Positions 1-5,015 of a stretch of 5,970 bases of DNA are shown one piece after another. The DNA is from Actinobacteria bacterium UBA5176. GTDB taxonomy: Bacteria > Actinomycetota > UBA4738. How positions within the stretch are numbered: position 1 is the first letter of the stretch; the number at the start of each line of letters is the position of its first letter. The notes below the pieces were generated by a model. It had not been told where the DNA came from. It did not search any database and saw only the letters and a list, made by a program, of their open reading frames with translations. Location: contig DHWS01000001.1 in the NCBI GenBank assembly GCA_002413305.1, positions 1 to 5,970 on the forward strand. The letters run 5' to 3'. The position numbers and the translations under genes were made by a program.

Positions 1-28
1 GCGCCACTACGAAGGGTTCCTCCGGTAG
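1..28 (+). CDS. secY: SecY preprotein translocase, C-terminal end only (partial)
   Basis: Only the last eight codons are in the window (reading from base 2): residues RHYEGFLR followed by TAG at 26-28. SecY is the channel subunit of the Sec translocon in the cytoplasmic membrane. The tail closely resembles the cytoplasmic C-terminus of actinobacterial SecY, which as I recall it ends in RNYEGFLR or similar, and secY sits directly upstream of adk in the spc operon of most bacteria. The stop shares its last base with the adk GTG start (TAGTG), which suggests translational coupling. The evidence is short, so the call rests on motif plus gene order. Confidence 0.85.
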
Positions 29-693
29 TGAGGGTCGTTCTGCTCGGGCCTCCGGGCGCCGGCAAGGGGACGCAAGCCAAGATCCTCGCCGCGCGGTTCG
101 GCATCCCGCACATCTCGACCGGGGATCTGTTCCGGGCGAACCTCCAGGACGGTACGGAGCTCGGTCTGGCGGCAAGGCGGTTCATGGACGCCGGCGAGCT
201 GGTGCCCGACGACGTCACGCTCCGCATGGTCATCGACGCGCTCTCCGCGGCCACGTCCGGGTTCCTGCTCGACGGCTTCCCCCGGACCATCGCCCAGGCC
301 GAAGCGTTCGAAGCCGAGCTGGCAAGGGCGGAGACGCCGCTCACCGCCGTTCTGGCGTTCGAGCTGGACGAGGAGCTGGCCGTAAAGCGCATCGCGGGGC
401 GCAGGACCTGCGCGAACTGCCAGCATCCGTACAACGTAGAGCTGGACCCACCCATGGTCCCGGGCGTTTGCGACATGTGCGGCGGGCCGCTGGTCCAGCG
501 TGAGGACGACAAGGAGGAGACGGTCCGGCGGCGCCTGGAGGTCTACCGGGAGAGCACCGCGCCCCTGATCGGCTTCTACGCCGAACGCCACCTGCTCCGT
601 GAGGTCGACGCGGACGGCGAGGAGGAGACGGTGACCGAACGGACCCTGCGGGCCCTGGACGGAGCCGCCGAGCCGGCCGGCGACCTGCACTGA
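28..693 (+). CDS. adk: Adenylate kinase, long form with zinc-type LID
   Basis: This cytosolic kinase catalyses ATP + AMP = 2 ADP and so balances the adenylate pool. The 221-residue protein is the usual length of the long bacterial form. It opens with the P-loop GPPGAGKGT (7-15), has STGDLFR (30-36) in the AMP-binding part and DGFPRT (82-87), then a LID domain (about 121-162) with QREDD (157-161). The LID carries CANC (Cys128, Cys131) and CDMC (Cys148, Cys151), the four-Cys pattern known to bind structural zinc in many Gram-positive enzymes. The GTG start at 28 puts the P-loop at the expected position. Only a weak AAGGG (12-16) precedes it, and the start overlaps the secY stop by one base, so translation probably depends on ribosomes finishing secY. 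map follows 19 bases later. Confidence 0.98.
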   Translation: MRVVLLGPPGAGKGTQAKILAARFGIPHISTGDLFRANLQDGTELGLAARRFMDAGELVPDDVTLRMVIDALSAATSGFLLDGFPRTIAQAEAFEAELARAETPLTAVLAFELDEELAVKRIAGRRTCANCQHPYNVELDPPMVPGVCDMCGGPLVQREDDKEETVRRRLEVYRESTAPLIGFYAERHLLREVDADGEEETVTERTLRALDGAAEPAGDLH

Positions 694-712
694 CGCACCC
701 GGAGGAGACGGC

Positions 713-1483
713 GTGATCATCCTGAAGACCCCCGAGGAGATCGAACGGATGCGCCGTTCGGGACGCATCACGGCGCGGGCCATCGACCGGCTGCTCGATG
801 CGGTCAAGCCGGGCTTGACCACCGCCGACCTCGACGCGATCGCCGAAAGGAGCATGCGGGGCGACGGTGCGGTCCCATCGTTCAAGGGGTACCGAGGCTT
901 CCCGGGGACGATCTGCACCTCCCTGAACAGCGAGGTCGTCCACGGCATCCCCAGCAAGCGCCGGGTTCTTCAGGAGGGCGACCTCCTGTCCCTGGACGTG
1001 GGCGCGATCTGGGAGGGCTACCATTCGGACTCCGCGGTGAGCGTCTTCGTCGGGGAGCCGCCCTCCGACGTGGCCGAGAAGCTGGTCCGGGTCACGGAGG
1101 AGTCGCTGGAGGCGGGCATCGCCCAGCTCAAGCTGGGGGGGAGGCTGTCGGACGTCGGCCACGCGGTTCAAGGGGTGGCCGAAGGGGCCGGCTTCAGCGT
1201 GGTCCGCGAATACGCCGGCCACGGCGTGGGTCGGGCGCTGCACGAAGACCCCCAGATCTCGAACCACGGCGATCCCGGCCGGGGCCCCGTCATCAAGCCG
1301 GGATTGGTGGTGGCCATCGAGCCCATGGTGAACGTCGGCGACTGGCGGACCCGGGTTCTGGCCGACGGGTGGACGGTGGTCACGGCCGACGGCTCGCTCT
1401 CTGCCCACTTCGAGCACACCATCGCCATGACCCCGGACGGCGCCGAAGTGCTCACCGCGCGGGCCGGCTCCCAGAGCGGGTAG
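713..1483 (+). CDS. map: Methionine aminopeptidase, type Ia
   Basis: This enzyme removes the initiator methionine from nascent proteins when the second residue is small, acting in the cytosol at the ribosome exit. The 256-residue protein has the full set of five metal ligands of the pita-bread fold: Asp95 (LDVG), Asp106 (HSDSA), His170 (GHGVG), Glu203 (IEPM) and Glu234 (FEHT), plus His78 (VVHGIP) near the substrate site. The spacing matches E. coli MetAP shifted by one or two residues. There is no N-terminal SH3-binding or zinc extension, which makes it type Ia. The GTG start is set by GGAGGAG at 701-707, five bases upstream, and MIILKTPEEIE is the typical N-terminus. The gene lies in the classical secY-adk-map-infA order. 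Its TAG stop lies inside the proposed -35 box of the infA promoter. Confidence 0.98.
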   Translation: MIILKTPEEIERMRRSGRITARAIDRLLDAVKPGLTTADLDAIAERSMRGDGAVPSFKGYRGFPGTICTSLNSEVVHGIPSKRRVLQEGDLLSLDVGAIWEGYHSDSAVSVFVGEPPSDVAEKLVRVTEESLEAGIAQLKLGGRLSDVGHAVQGVAEGAGFSVVREYAGHGVGRALHEDPQISNHGDPGRGPVIKPGLVVAIEPMVNVGDWRTRVLADGWTVVTADGSLSAHFEHTIAMTPDGAEVLTARAGSQSG

Positions 1484-1510
1484 ACGCTTCCTCCCGACTG
1501 TTCGTATACT
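1481..1510 (+). promoter_or_regulatory. Probable housekeeping-sigma promoter of the infA-rplQ operon
   Basis: TATACT at 1505-1510 matches the -10 consensus at five of six bases. TAGACG at 1481-1486 matches the -35 consensus at four of six, with an 18-base spacer. In this GC-rich window such an AT-rich -10 stands out, and it lies in the largest gap of the region, just ahead of the alpha-operon genes. The -35 overlaps the map stop codon. The expected transcription start is near 1515-1518, at the foot of the hairpin described next. Inferred from sequence only. Confidence 0.65.
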
Positions 1511-1516
1511 CTCTAG

Positions 1517-1548
1517 TGCTCCGGGCGTTCGAGCTCGGGGCGTTTTTT
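1517..1548 (+). terminator. Intrinsic terminator or attenuator hairpin ahead of infA
   Basis: The left arm TGCTCCGGGC (1517-1526) pairs with GCTCGGGGCG (1533-1542) to give a 10-bp stem that includes three G-U pairs, closed by the loop GTTCGA. It is followed directly by six T (1543-1548). This is the standard shape of a Rho-independent terminator. It could end the upstream secY-adk-map transcript. Because it begins where the infA promoter should start transcription, it would also be the first thing that promoter transcribes, so it may act as an attenuator or 5' protective hairpin. Confidence 0.65.
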
Positions 1549-1570
1549 GGCGTGTTCGGTGCGAATGCTC

Positions 1571-1578
1571 GGGAGGAG
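1571..1578 (+). promoter_or_regulatory. Ribosome binding site of infA, closely spaced
   Basis: GGGAGGAG contains the full GGAGG core (1572-1576), but only three bases separate that core from the GTG at 1580. This is short, yet no better start exists: the in-frame ATG at 1565 has no good ribosome binding site. Part of this site lies in a second copy of GCTCGGG (1567-1573) also found in the right arm of the upstream hairpin. Confidence 0.6.
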
Positions 1579-1579
1579 C

Positions 1580-1798
1580 GTGGCGAAGAAAGATGCCATC
1601 GAGGTGGAGGGGACCGTTGTGGAGCCCCTTCCCAACGCCATGTTCCGCGTCGAGCTGGACAACGGTCACCGGGTCCTGACCCACATATCGGGGAAGATGC
1701 GGATGAACTACATCCGGATCCTTCCCGGAGACCGGGTCCTCGTGGAGCTTTCGCCCTACGACCTGACCCGGGGGCGTATCGTCTACCGGTACCGGTAA
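1580..1798 (+). CDS. infA: Translation initiation factor IF-1
   Basis: IF-1 binds the A site of the 30S subunit and helps IF-2 and IF-3 select initiator tRNA. From GTG at 1580 the product is 72 residues, the same length as E. coli IF-1, with the N-terminus [11 protein letters not shown]. It is a single S1-like OB-fold with the family signatures [33 protein letters not shown] and the C-terminal [12 protein letters not shown]. An in-frame ATG at 1565 and a GTG at 1547 would add 5 and 11 residues with no counterpart in the family, so they are not chosen. It follows the promoter and hairpin at 1481-1548 and is the first gene of the alpha-operon cluster. rpmJ starts 22 bases after the stop. Confidence 0.95.
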   Translation: MAKKDAIEVEGTVVEPLPNAMFRVELDNGHRVLTHISGKMRMNYIRILPGDRVLVELSPYDLTRGRIVYRYR

Positions 1799-1820
1799 AG
1801 GCGAACGAAGAGAGCGTGAG

Positions 1821-1937
1821 ATGAAGGTTCGTCCGTCGGTCAAGAAGATGTGCGATCAGTGCAAGACCATCCGCCGGCATGGCCGGGTCATGGTGATCTG
1901 CGCGAAGGACCCTCGGCACAAGCAGCGGCAGGGGTAG
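1821..1937 (+). CDS. rpmJ: 50S ribosomal protein L36 (bL36), zinc-binding form
   Basis: This is the smallest 50S protein, which binds 23S rRNA. The 38-residue product begins [14 protein letters not shown] and ends RHKQRQG, both diagnostic of bL36. Cys11, Cys14, Cys27 and His33 form the CCCH zinc ribbon, so this is the C+ paralogue rather than the zinc-free one induced under zinc limitation. It is one residue longer than the 37-residue form common in actinobacteria, with the extra residue lying between Cys27 and His33; as I recall, similar 38-residue forms occur elsewhere. The ribosome binding site is weak (a purine-rich GAAGAGAG region around 1807-1814), which suggests coupling to infA. rpsM starts nine bases after the stop. 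Confidence 0.97.
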   Translation: MKVRPSVKKMCDQCKTIRRHGRVMVICAKDPRHKQRQG

Positions 1938-1946
1938 GAGGGAAGA

Positions 1947-2324
1947 ATGGCTCGGATCGCCGGTGTGGACCTGCCTCGCGAGAAGCGGGTGGACGTCGCG
2001 CTTCGCTACATCTACGGGATCGGACCCACCATGGCCCGCAAGACCGTGGAGGGCCTCGGCCTCGACGGTGGCCGCAAGGTCCGCGACCTCACCGAGGAAG
2101 AGGTCGTCAAGATCCGTGACTGGATCGACCGCAGCTACAAGGTCGAAGGCGATCTCCGCCGCGACGTCGCCCAGGACATCAAGCGCAAGATCGAGATCAG
2201 CTCATACCAAGGGGTCCGGCACCGCCGGAGCCTGCCGGTCCGGGGCCAGCGGACGCACACCAATGCCCGCACCCGCAAGGGACCGAAGAAGACCGTCGGC
2301 GTGAAGCGCAAGAAGGGGAAGTAG
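1947..2324 (+). CDS. rpsM: 30S ribosomal protein S13 (uS13)
   Basis: S13 sits in the head of the 30S subunit, contacts 16S rRNA and P-site tRNA, and bridges to the 50S. The 125-residue product starts [15 protein letters not shown], has the helix-hairpin-type segment [12 protein letters not shown] (21-32) and the conserved basic C-terminal block [12 protein letters not shown] (89-100) with [15 protein letters not shown] following. The Lys/Arg-rich tail (117-125) is the part that reaches the tRNA. The ATG is preceded by GGAGGG (1937-1942) with four bases between, and that site begins on the last base of the rpmJ stop. The length and sequence are normal for the family. Confidence 0.98.
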   Translation: MARIAGVDLPREKRVDVALRYIYGIGPTMARKTVEGLGLDGGRKVRDLTEEEVVKIRDWIDRSYKVEGDLRRDVAQDIKRKIEISSYQGVRHRRSLPVRGQRTHTNARTRKGPKKTVGVKRKKGK

Positions 2325-2333
2325 GGGTAGCGG

Positions 2334-2726
2334 ATGGCAAAGCCCAAGACGAAGAAGCCCCGCCGCCGCGAGAAGAAGAACATCTCGCACGGTCAAGCAC
2401 ACATCAAGTCGACCTTCAACAACACGATCGTCACGATCACCGATCTGGACGGGAACACTCTGTCCTGGGCCAGTGCCGGCAACGTCGGATTCAAGGGCTC
2501 GCGGAAGTCGACGCCGTTCGCCGCACAGCTCGCCGCCGAGGCGGCTGCCCGCCGTGCCCAGGAGCACGGGCTCTCCAAGGTCGACGTGTTCGTGAAAGGC
2601 CCCGGCTCGGGGCGCGAGACGGCGATCCGTTCGCTGGCCGCCACCGGCCTCGAGATCCTGGGGATCCAGGACGTCACCCCGGTCCCGCACAACGGGTGCC
2701 GGCCCCGGAAGCGCCGCCGCGTCTGA
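2334..2726 (+). CDS. rpsK: 30S ribosomal protein S11 (uS11)
   Basis: S11 lines the 30S platform next to the 3' end of 16S rRNA and the E-site mRNA path. The 130-residue product has a basic N-terminus (1-20), the core [15 protein letters not shown] (23-37), [13 protein letters not shown] (53-65), the GPGSGRE loop (89-95) and the hallmark C-terminus [18 protein letters not shown]. It keeps the Asn120-Gly121 pair at the place where E. coli S11 is known to form isoaspartate. It follows rpsM by nine bases with AGGGG (2323-2327) as ribosome binding site. rpsD would normally come next in many bacteria but does not here. Confidence 0.98.
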   Translation: MAKPKTKKPRRREKKNISHGQAHIKSTFNNTIVTITDLDGNTLSWASAGNVGFKGSRKSTPFAAQLAAEAAARRAQEHGLSKVDVFVKGPGSGRETAIRSLAATGLEILGIQDVTPVPHNGCRPRKRRRV

Positions 2727-2822
2727 TCGGTGGCGAGCACGGACCCGCCGCGGCATGCCCGGTGGGAGGAATCAAGAGGCGGAGCAGAACCGGATGATCC
2801 TTCGCCAAGGAGGTAACTCGAC
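2727..2822 (+). other. Spacer between rpsK and rpoA (rpsD absent)
   Basis: This is 96 bases with no conserved gene. It can form a modest hairpin: CCCGCC (2744-2749) with GGTGGG (2761-2766), one G-U pair, 11-base loop. It has a ribosome-binding-like GGGAGGA (2764-2770) with no start codon at a usable distance, an 11-codon frame (2794-2829), and the rpoA ribosome binding site. I see no -10/-35 pair and no S4-like remnant. Confidence 0.5.
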
Positions 2823-2829
2823 GTGTTGA
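2794..2829 (+). other. Possible 11-codon upstream reading frame overlapping the rpoA start
   Basis: ATG at 2794 opens a frame reading [11 protein letters not shown] and ending in TGA at 2827-2829, four bases inside rpoA. GAGGCGGAG (2776-2784) could serve as its ribosome binding site nine bases upstream. The codons for Gln-Gly-Gly-Asn contain the rpoA ribosome binding site, so its translation would affect rpoA initiation. There is no homology support and it may be chance. Confidence 0.2.
2807..2816 (+). promoter_or_regulatory. Strong ribosome binding site of rpoA
   Basis: AAGGAGGTAA is close to a perfect complement of the 16S rRNA 3' end. AAGGAGG ends nine bases before GTG at 2823, which decides for that start over the TTG at 2826. 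It is the strongest such site in the window. Confidence 0.85.
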
Positions 2830-3755
2830 TCGTCGCTCGACCCCAGATCCAGGAAGAGGTTCTCACCACCACGCGCTCGAAGTTCGCCATCGAGCCGCTG
2901 CAGCCGGGCTTCGGCTACACGCTCGGCAACGCGTTGCGCCGGACGCTGCTCAGCTCGATCCCCGGCGCGGCCATCAGCTCGGTCAAGATCGACGGTGTCC
3001 TGCACGAGTTCTCGACGATCCCCAAGGTTACCGAGGACGTCACTGACATCATCCTGAACCTGAAGCAGATCGTGATCTCCTCCGAAGTCGAAGAGCCCGT
3101 GACCGCGTACCTGCGGGCGAAGGGCCCGGCCGACGTGACCGCGGGAGACATCCAGCCGCCGGCAGGTGTCGAGATCCTCAACCCCGAGCTGCACATCGCC
3201 ACGCTCGGGCGGGGTGGCAGTCTCGAGCTGGAGATGGTCGTCCAGCAGGGCTTGGGCTACGTTCCGGCGGAGCGCAACAAGAACGTGCGCGACCCGATCG
3301 GCGTGATCCCGGTGGACTCGATCTTCTCGCCGGTCCGCCGGGTGACCTACGCGGTCGAGAACACCCGCGTGGAGCAGATGACCGACCGCGACCGCCTGAT
3401 CCTGGATGTGGAGACGAACGGTTCGATGAGTCCGCGCAAGGCCGTCGCCTCCGCCGGCGCCACCTTGTCCGAGCTGGTGACCCTGTTCGCGGAGCTCGCG
3501 GAGAGCCAGGGCCTGACCGTCGGCCCGGCCGCCACCGATACCGTGCAGAGCGGGGACGACGCCATCACCATCGAGGAGCTGAACCTCACCGTGCGGTCCT
3601 ACAACTGCTTGAAGCGCGAGGGCATCAACACGGTCGGCGACCTCCGCCAGAAGAGCGAAGCCGAGCTCATGGACATCCGGAACTTCGGCTCGAAGTCGAT
3701 CGACGAGGTGAAAGGCAAGCTGGACGAGCTTGGCCTCTCCCTGCGCGAGGACTAG
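2823..3755 (+). CDS. rpoA: DNA-directed RNA polymerase alpha subunit
   Basis: Alpha dimerises to start assembly of RNA polymerase, and its C-terminal domain contacts UP elements and activators. The 310-residue protein has the N-terminal dimerisation/assembly domain (about 1-230) with the signature [21 protein letters not shown] (28-48, split here from a longer match), then VLHEFSTI (59-66), [11 protein letters not shown] (71-81) and [11 protein letters not shown] (142-152). A linker (about 231-246) leads to the C-terminal domain with [14 protein letters not shown] (255-268) and [10 protein letters not shown] (287-296). Arg258 corresponds to E. coli Arg265, the key DNA-binding residue. It ends LSLRED, without the tail after the C-terminal domain seen in Streptomyces and Mycobacterium. 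GTG at 2823 is preceded by AAGGAGG. The rplQ ATG follows ten bases after the stop. Confidence 0.98.
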   Translation: MLIVARPQIQEEVLTTTRSKFAIEPLQPGFGYTLGNALRRTLLSSIPGAAISSVKIDGVLHEFSTIPKVTEDVTDIILNLKQIVISSEVEEPVTAYLRAKGPADVTAGDIQPPAGVEILNPELHIATLGRGGSLELEMVVQQGLGYVPAERNKNVRDPIGVIPVDSIFSPVRRVTYAVENTRVEQMTDRDRLILDVETNGSMSPRKAVASAGATLSELVTLFAELAESQGLTVGPAATDTVQSGDDAITIEELNLTVRSYNCLKREGINTVGDLRQKSEAELMDIRNFGSKSIDEVKGKLDELGLSLRED

Positions 3756-3765
3756 GGAGGATCCG

Positions 3766-4128
3766 ATGCCGAAGCCGAACAAGGGCCCTCGCCTGGGTGC
3801 CGGCCCGGACCACGAACGCCAGCTCCTGGCGAACCTGGCCGGCCAGCTCTTCCAGCACGAGCACATCACGACCACCGAGGCGAAGGCGAAAGCGCTCCGG
3901 CCGCTGGCCGAGCATCTCATCACCTTCGCCAAGCGCGGCGACGTGCACGCGCGGCGCCAGGTGCTGCGGACCGTGACAGACCGGGACATCGTGCACAAGC
4001 TGTTCGCCGAGATCGGGCCGAGATTCGCGGAGCGGAACGGGGGGTACACCCGTATCCTGAAGCTGGGACCGCGCAAGGGCGATGCGGCCCCAATGGCCCG
4101 GATCGAGCTCCTCCCGTCCGAAGAGTAG
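3766..4128 (+). CDS. rplQ: 50S ribosomal protein L17 (bL17)
   Basis: L17 binds 23S rRNA near the polypeptide exit tunnel. The 120-residue product shows the family blocks [21 protein letters not shown] (33-52 region), [11 protein letters not shown] (55-65), and the C-terminal [18 protein letters not shown] (89-106) with MARIELL. The frame is open further upstream to 3730, but ATG at 3766 has GGGAGG (3755-3760) five bases ahead and gives the standard length, and the upstream part overlaps rpoA. It lacks the charged C-terminal extension (some 50 residues) that I recall in Streptomyces and Mycobacterium L17. It closes the alpha operon as in most bacteria, and truA follows. Confidence 0.97.
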   Translation: MPKPNKGPRLGAGPDHERQLLANLAGQLFQHEHITTTEAKAKALRPLAEHLITFAKRGDVHARRQVLRTVTDRDIVHKLFAEIGPRFAERNGGYTRILKLGPRKGDAAPMARIELLPSEE

Positions 4129-4131
4129 GCG

Positions 4132-4159
4132 CGGCCCGGGGGCGATCCGTGTCGGGCCG
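4132..4159 (+). repeat. GC-rich inverted repeat after rplQ
   Basis: CGGCCCG (4132-4138) is the exact reverse complement of CGGGCCG (4153-4159), with a 14-base loop. No T run follows, so it is not a classical terminator. It could slow polymerase, stabilise the 3' end of the operon message, or be chance in GC-rich DNA. Confidence 0.35.
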
Positions 4160-4166
4160 GGTCCTC

Positions 4167-4180
4167 TCCCCGCTGGGGGT
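4167..4180 (+). promoter_or_regulatory. truA ribosome binding site inside a small hairpin
   Basis: GGGGGT (4175-4180) lies four bases before the truA GTG. It is immediately preceded by TCCCC and a three-base loop (GCT), so CCCC (4168-4171) can pair with GGGG (4175-4178), plus a T-G pair. This may lower truA translation. Inferred from pairing only. Confidence 0.35.
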
Positions 4181-4183
4181 GCT

Positions 4184-4942
4184 GTGACGGTGATCCGGCT
4201 CGATCTGGCATACGACGGGACCGCCTTCCACGGATGGGCCCGGCAGTCCGGCCTGCGGACCGTCCAGGGCGTGCTCGAGGAGGCCATCGCCCACCTTGCC
4301 GGCGAACCGCGCCGGTTGACGGTGGCGGGACGGACGGATGCCGGGGCGCATGCTGCGGGCCAGGTCGCGTCGTTCGTGGCGCCGCCGAGCCTCGACCCCG
4401 CCAAGGTGCAGCGGGCGCTGAACGCGATGCTCGGGCCGGAGATCGTCGTCCACCGGGCCCGTCGGGCGCCGGACGGGTTCGACGCTCGCCGCAGCGCGAC
4501 CGGGCGGCGGTACGTGTACCGCATCGACACGGCCCGGTGGCCGAACCCGTTCGAGGCGAGGTTCGCGTGGCACCGGCCCGGCGGGCTCGCCGTGGGAAGG
4601 ATGCGGGGCGCCGCTCGTCACCTCACCGGCGAGCACGACTTCGCATCGTTCTGCCGGACGCTGACGCCGCCAGCAAGCACGGTGCGCGACCTCCGAAGAC
4701 TCACGGTGAGCGTGGGCGCAGAGCGGGTGGAGATCCGCGCCGAAGCCAACGCGTTCCTCCACCAGATGGTCCGCAGCCTGGTGGGGACGCTGGTCACGGT
4801 CGGAGAAGGCAAGCGTGACCCGGACGACATGCCAGGCGTGCTGGCGGCCCGGCGAAGATCGGCGGCCGGTCCGGTCGCCCCACCGCGAGGGCTGATGCTG
4901 CTCGGGGTCACCTACGGCCGGCATCCGCTGCCGGACCGGTGA
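4184..4942 (+). CDS. truA: tRNA pseudouridine(38-40) synthase TruA
   Basis: TruA converts uridines 38, 39 and 40 in the anticodon stem-loop of many tRNAs to pseudouridine. From GTG at 4184 the product is 252 residues, a normal size. It starts TVIRLDLAYDGTAFHGWARQ, has TVQGVLEEA (26-34), and the catalytic motif AGRTDAGAHA (48-57) with nucleophile Asp52. Later blocks are ARRSATGRRYVYRI (101-114), GEHDFASFC (149-157), NAFLHQMVRSLVGTL (189-203) and APPRGLMLLGVTY (232-244). The frame is open back to 4082, but that part overlaps rplQ in another frame. GTG at 4190 is an alternative start that would lose two residues; GGGGGT favours 4184. The position after rplQ is typical of actinobacteria, so it is probably co-transcribed with the alpha operon. 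Confidence 0.96.
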   Translation: MTVIRLDLAYDGTAFHGWARQSGLRTVQGVLEEAIAHLAGEPRRLTVAGRTDAGAHAAGQVASFVAPPSLDPAKVQRALNAMLGPEIVVHRARRAPDGFDARRSATGRRYVYRIDTARWPNPFEARFAWHRPGGLAVGRMRGAARHLTGEHDFASFCRTLTPPASTVRDLRRLTVSVGAERVEIRAEANAFLHQMVRSLVGTLVTVGEGKRDPDDMPGVLAARRRSAAGPVAPPRGLMLLGVTYGRHPLPDR

Positions 4943-4952
4943 CCAAGCTGTA

Positions 4953-4970
4953 ACCGGGGGGCGAACCGGT
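4953..4970 (+). repeat. Weak inverted repeat after truA
   Basis: ACCGG (4953-4957) pairs with CCGGT (4966-4970) around an eight-base loop, followed by CGTTTCG. With five pairs and only three T it is at best a weak terminator for truA. No other terminator is visible in the 73-base spacer. Confidence 0.25.
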
Positions 4971-4983
4971 CGTTTCGGGTGCC

Positions 4984-5004
4984 TTCGACGCTGGTGACGT
5001 CGAA
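4984..5004 (+). repeat. Perfect 7-bp inverted repeat next to the deacetylase ribosome binding site
   Basis: TTCGACG (4984-4990) and CGTCGAA (4998-5004) are exact reverse complements with a seven-base loop (CTGGTGA). The right arm overlaps the first bases of the ribosome binding site AAAGGGGG (5003-5010). It could be an mRNA hairpin limiting ribosome access or a protein-binding operator. I could not find a convincing promoter with it. Confidence 0.4.
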
Positions 5005-5015
5005 AGGGGGAACCC

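Noticed and set aside
341..1843. A 500-codon open frame on the minus strand across adk, map and infA
   Set aside because: It is antisense to three certain genes, has a Pro/Arg/Gly/His-rich composition typical of GC-rich shadow frames and shows no recognisable domain.
3730..3765. N-terminal extension of L17 from 3730
   Set aside because: It lies inside the rpoA coding end. ATG at 3766 has a good ribosome binding site and gives the standard [11 protein letters not shown] start.
4082..4183. N-terminal extension of TruA from an in-frame ATG at 4082
   Set aside because: It overlaps rplQ out of frame, the added 34 residues do not resemble TruA, and GTG at 4184 has a ribosome binding site and gives the family N-terminus.
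2772..4211. A 479-codon minus-strand frame opposite rpoA and rplQ
   Set aside because: It mirrors conserved genes codon by codon and has no motif or plausible ribosome binding site; it is explained by third-position GC bias.
4943..5015. A stress-sigma (ECF) promoter for the deacetylase based on GAACC at 4963-4967
   Set aside because: No matching -10 motif at the right spacing; a five-base match in GC-rich DNA is not evidence.
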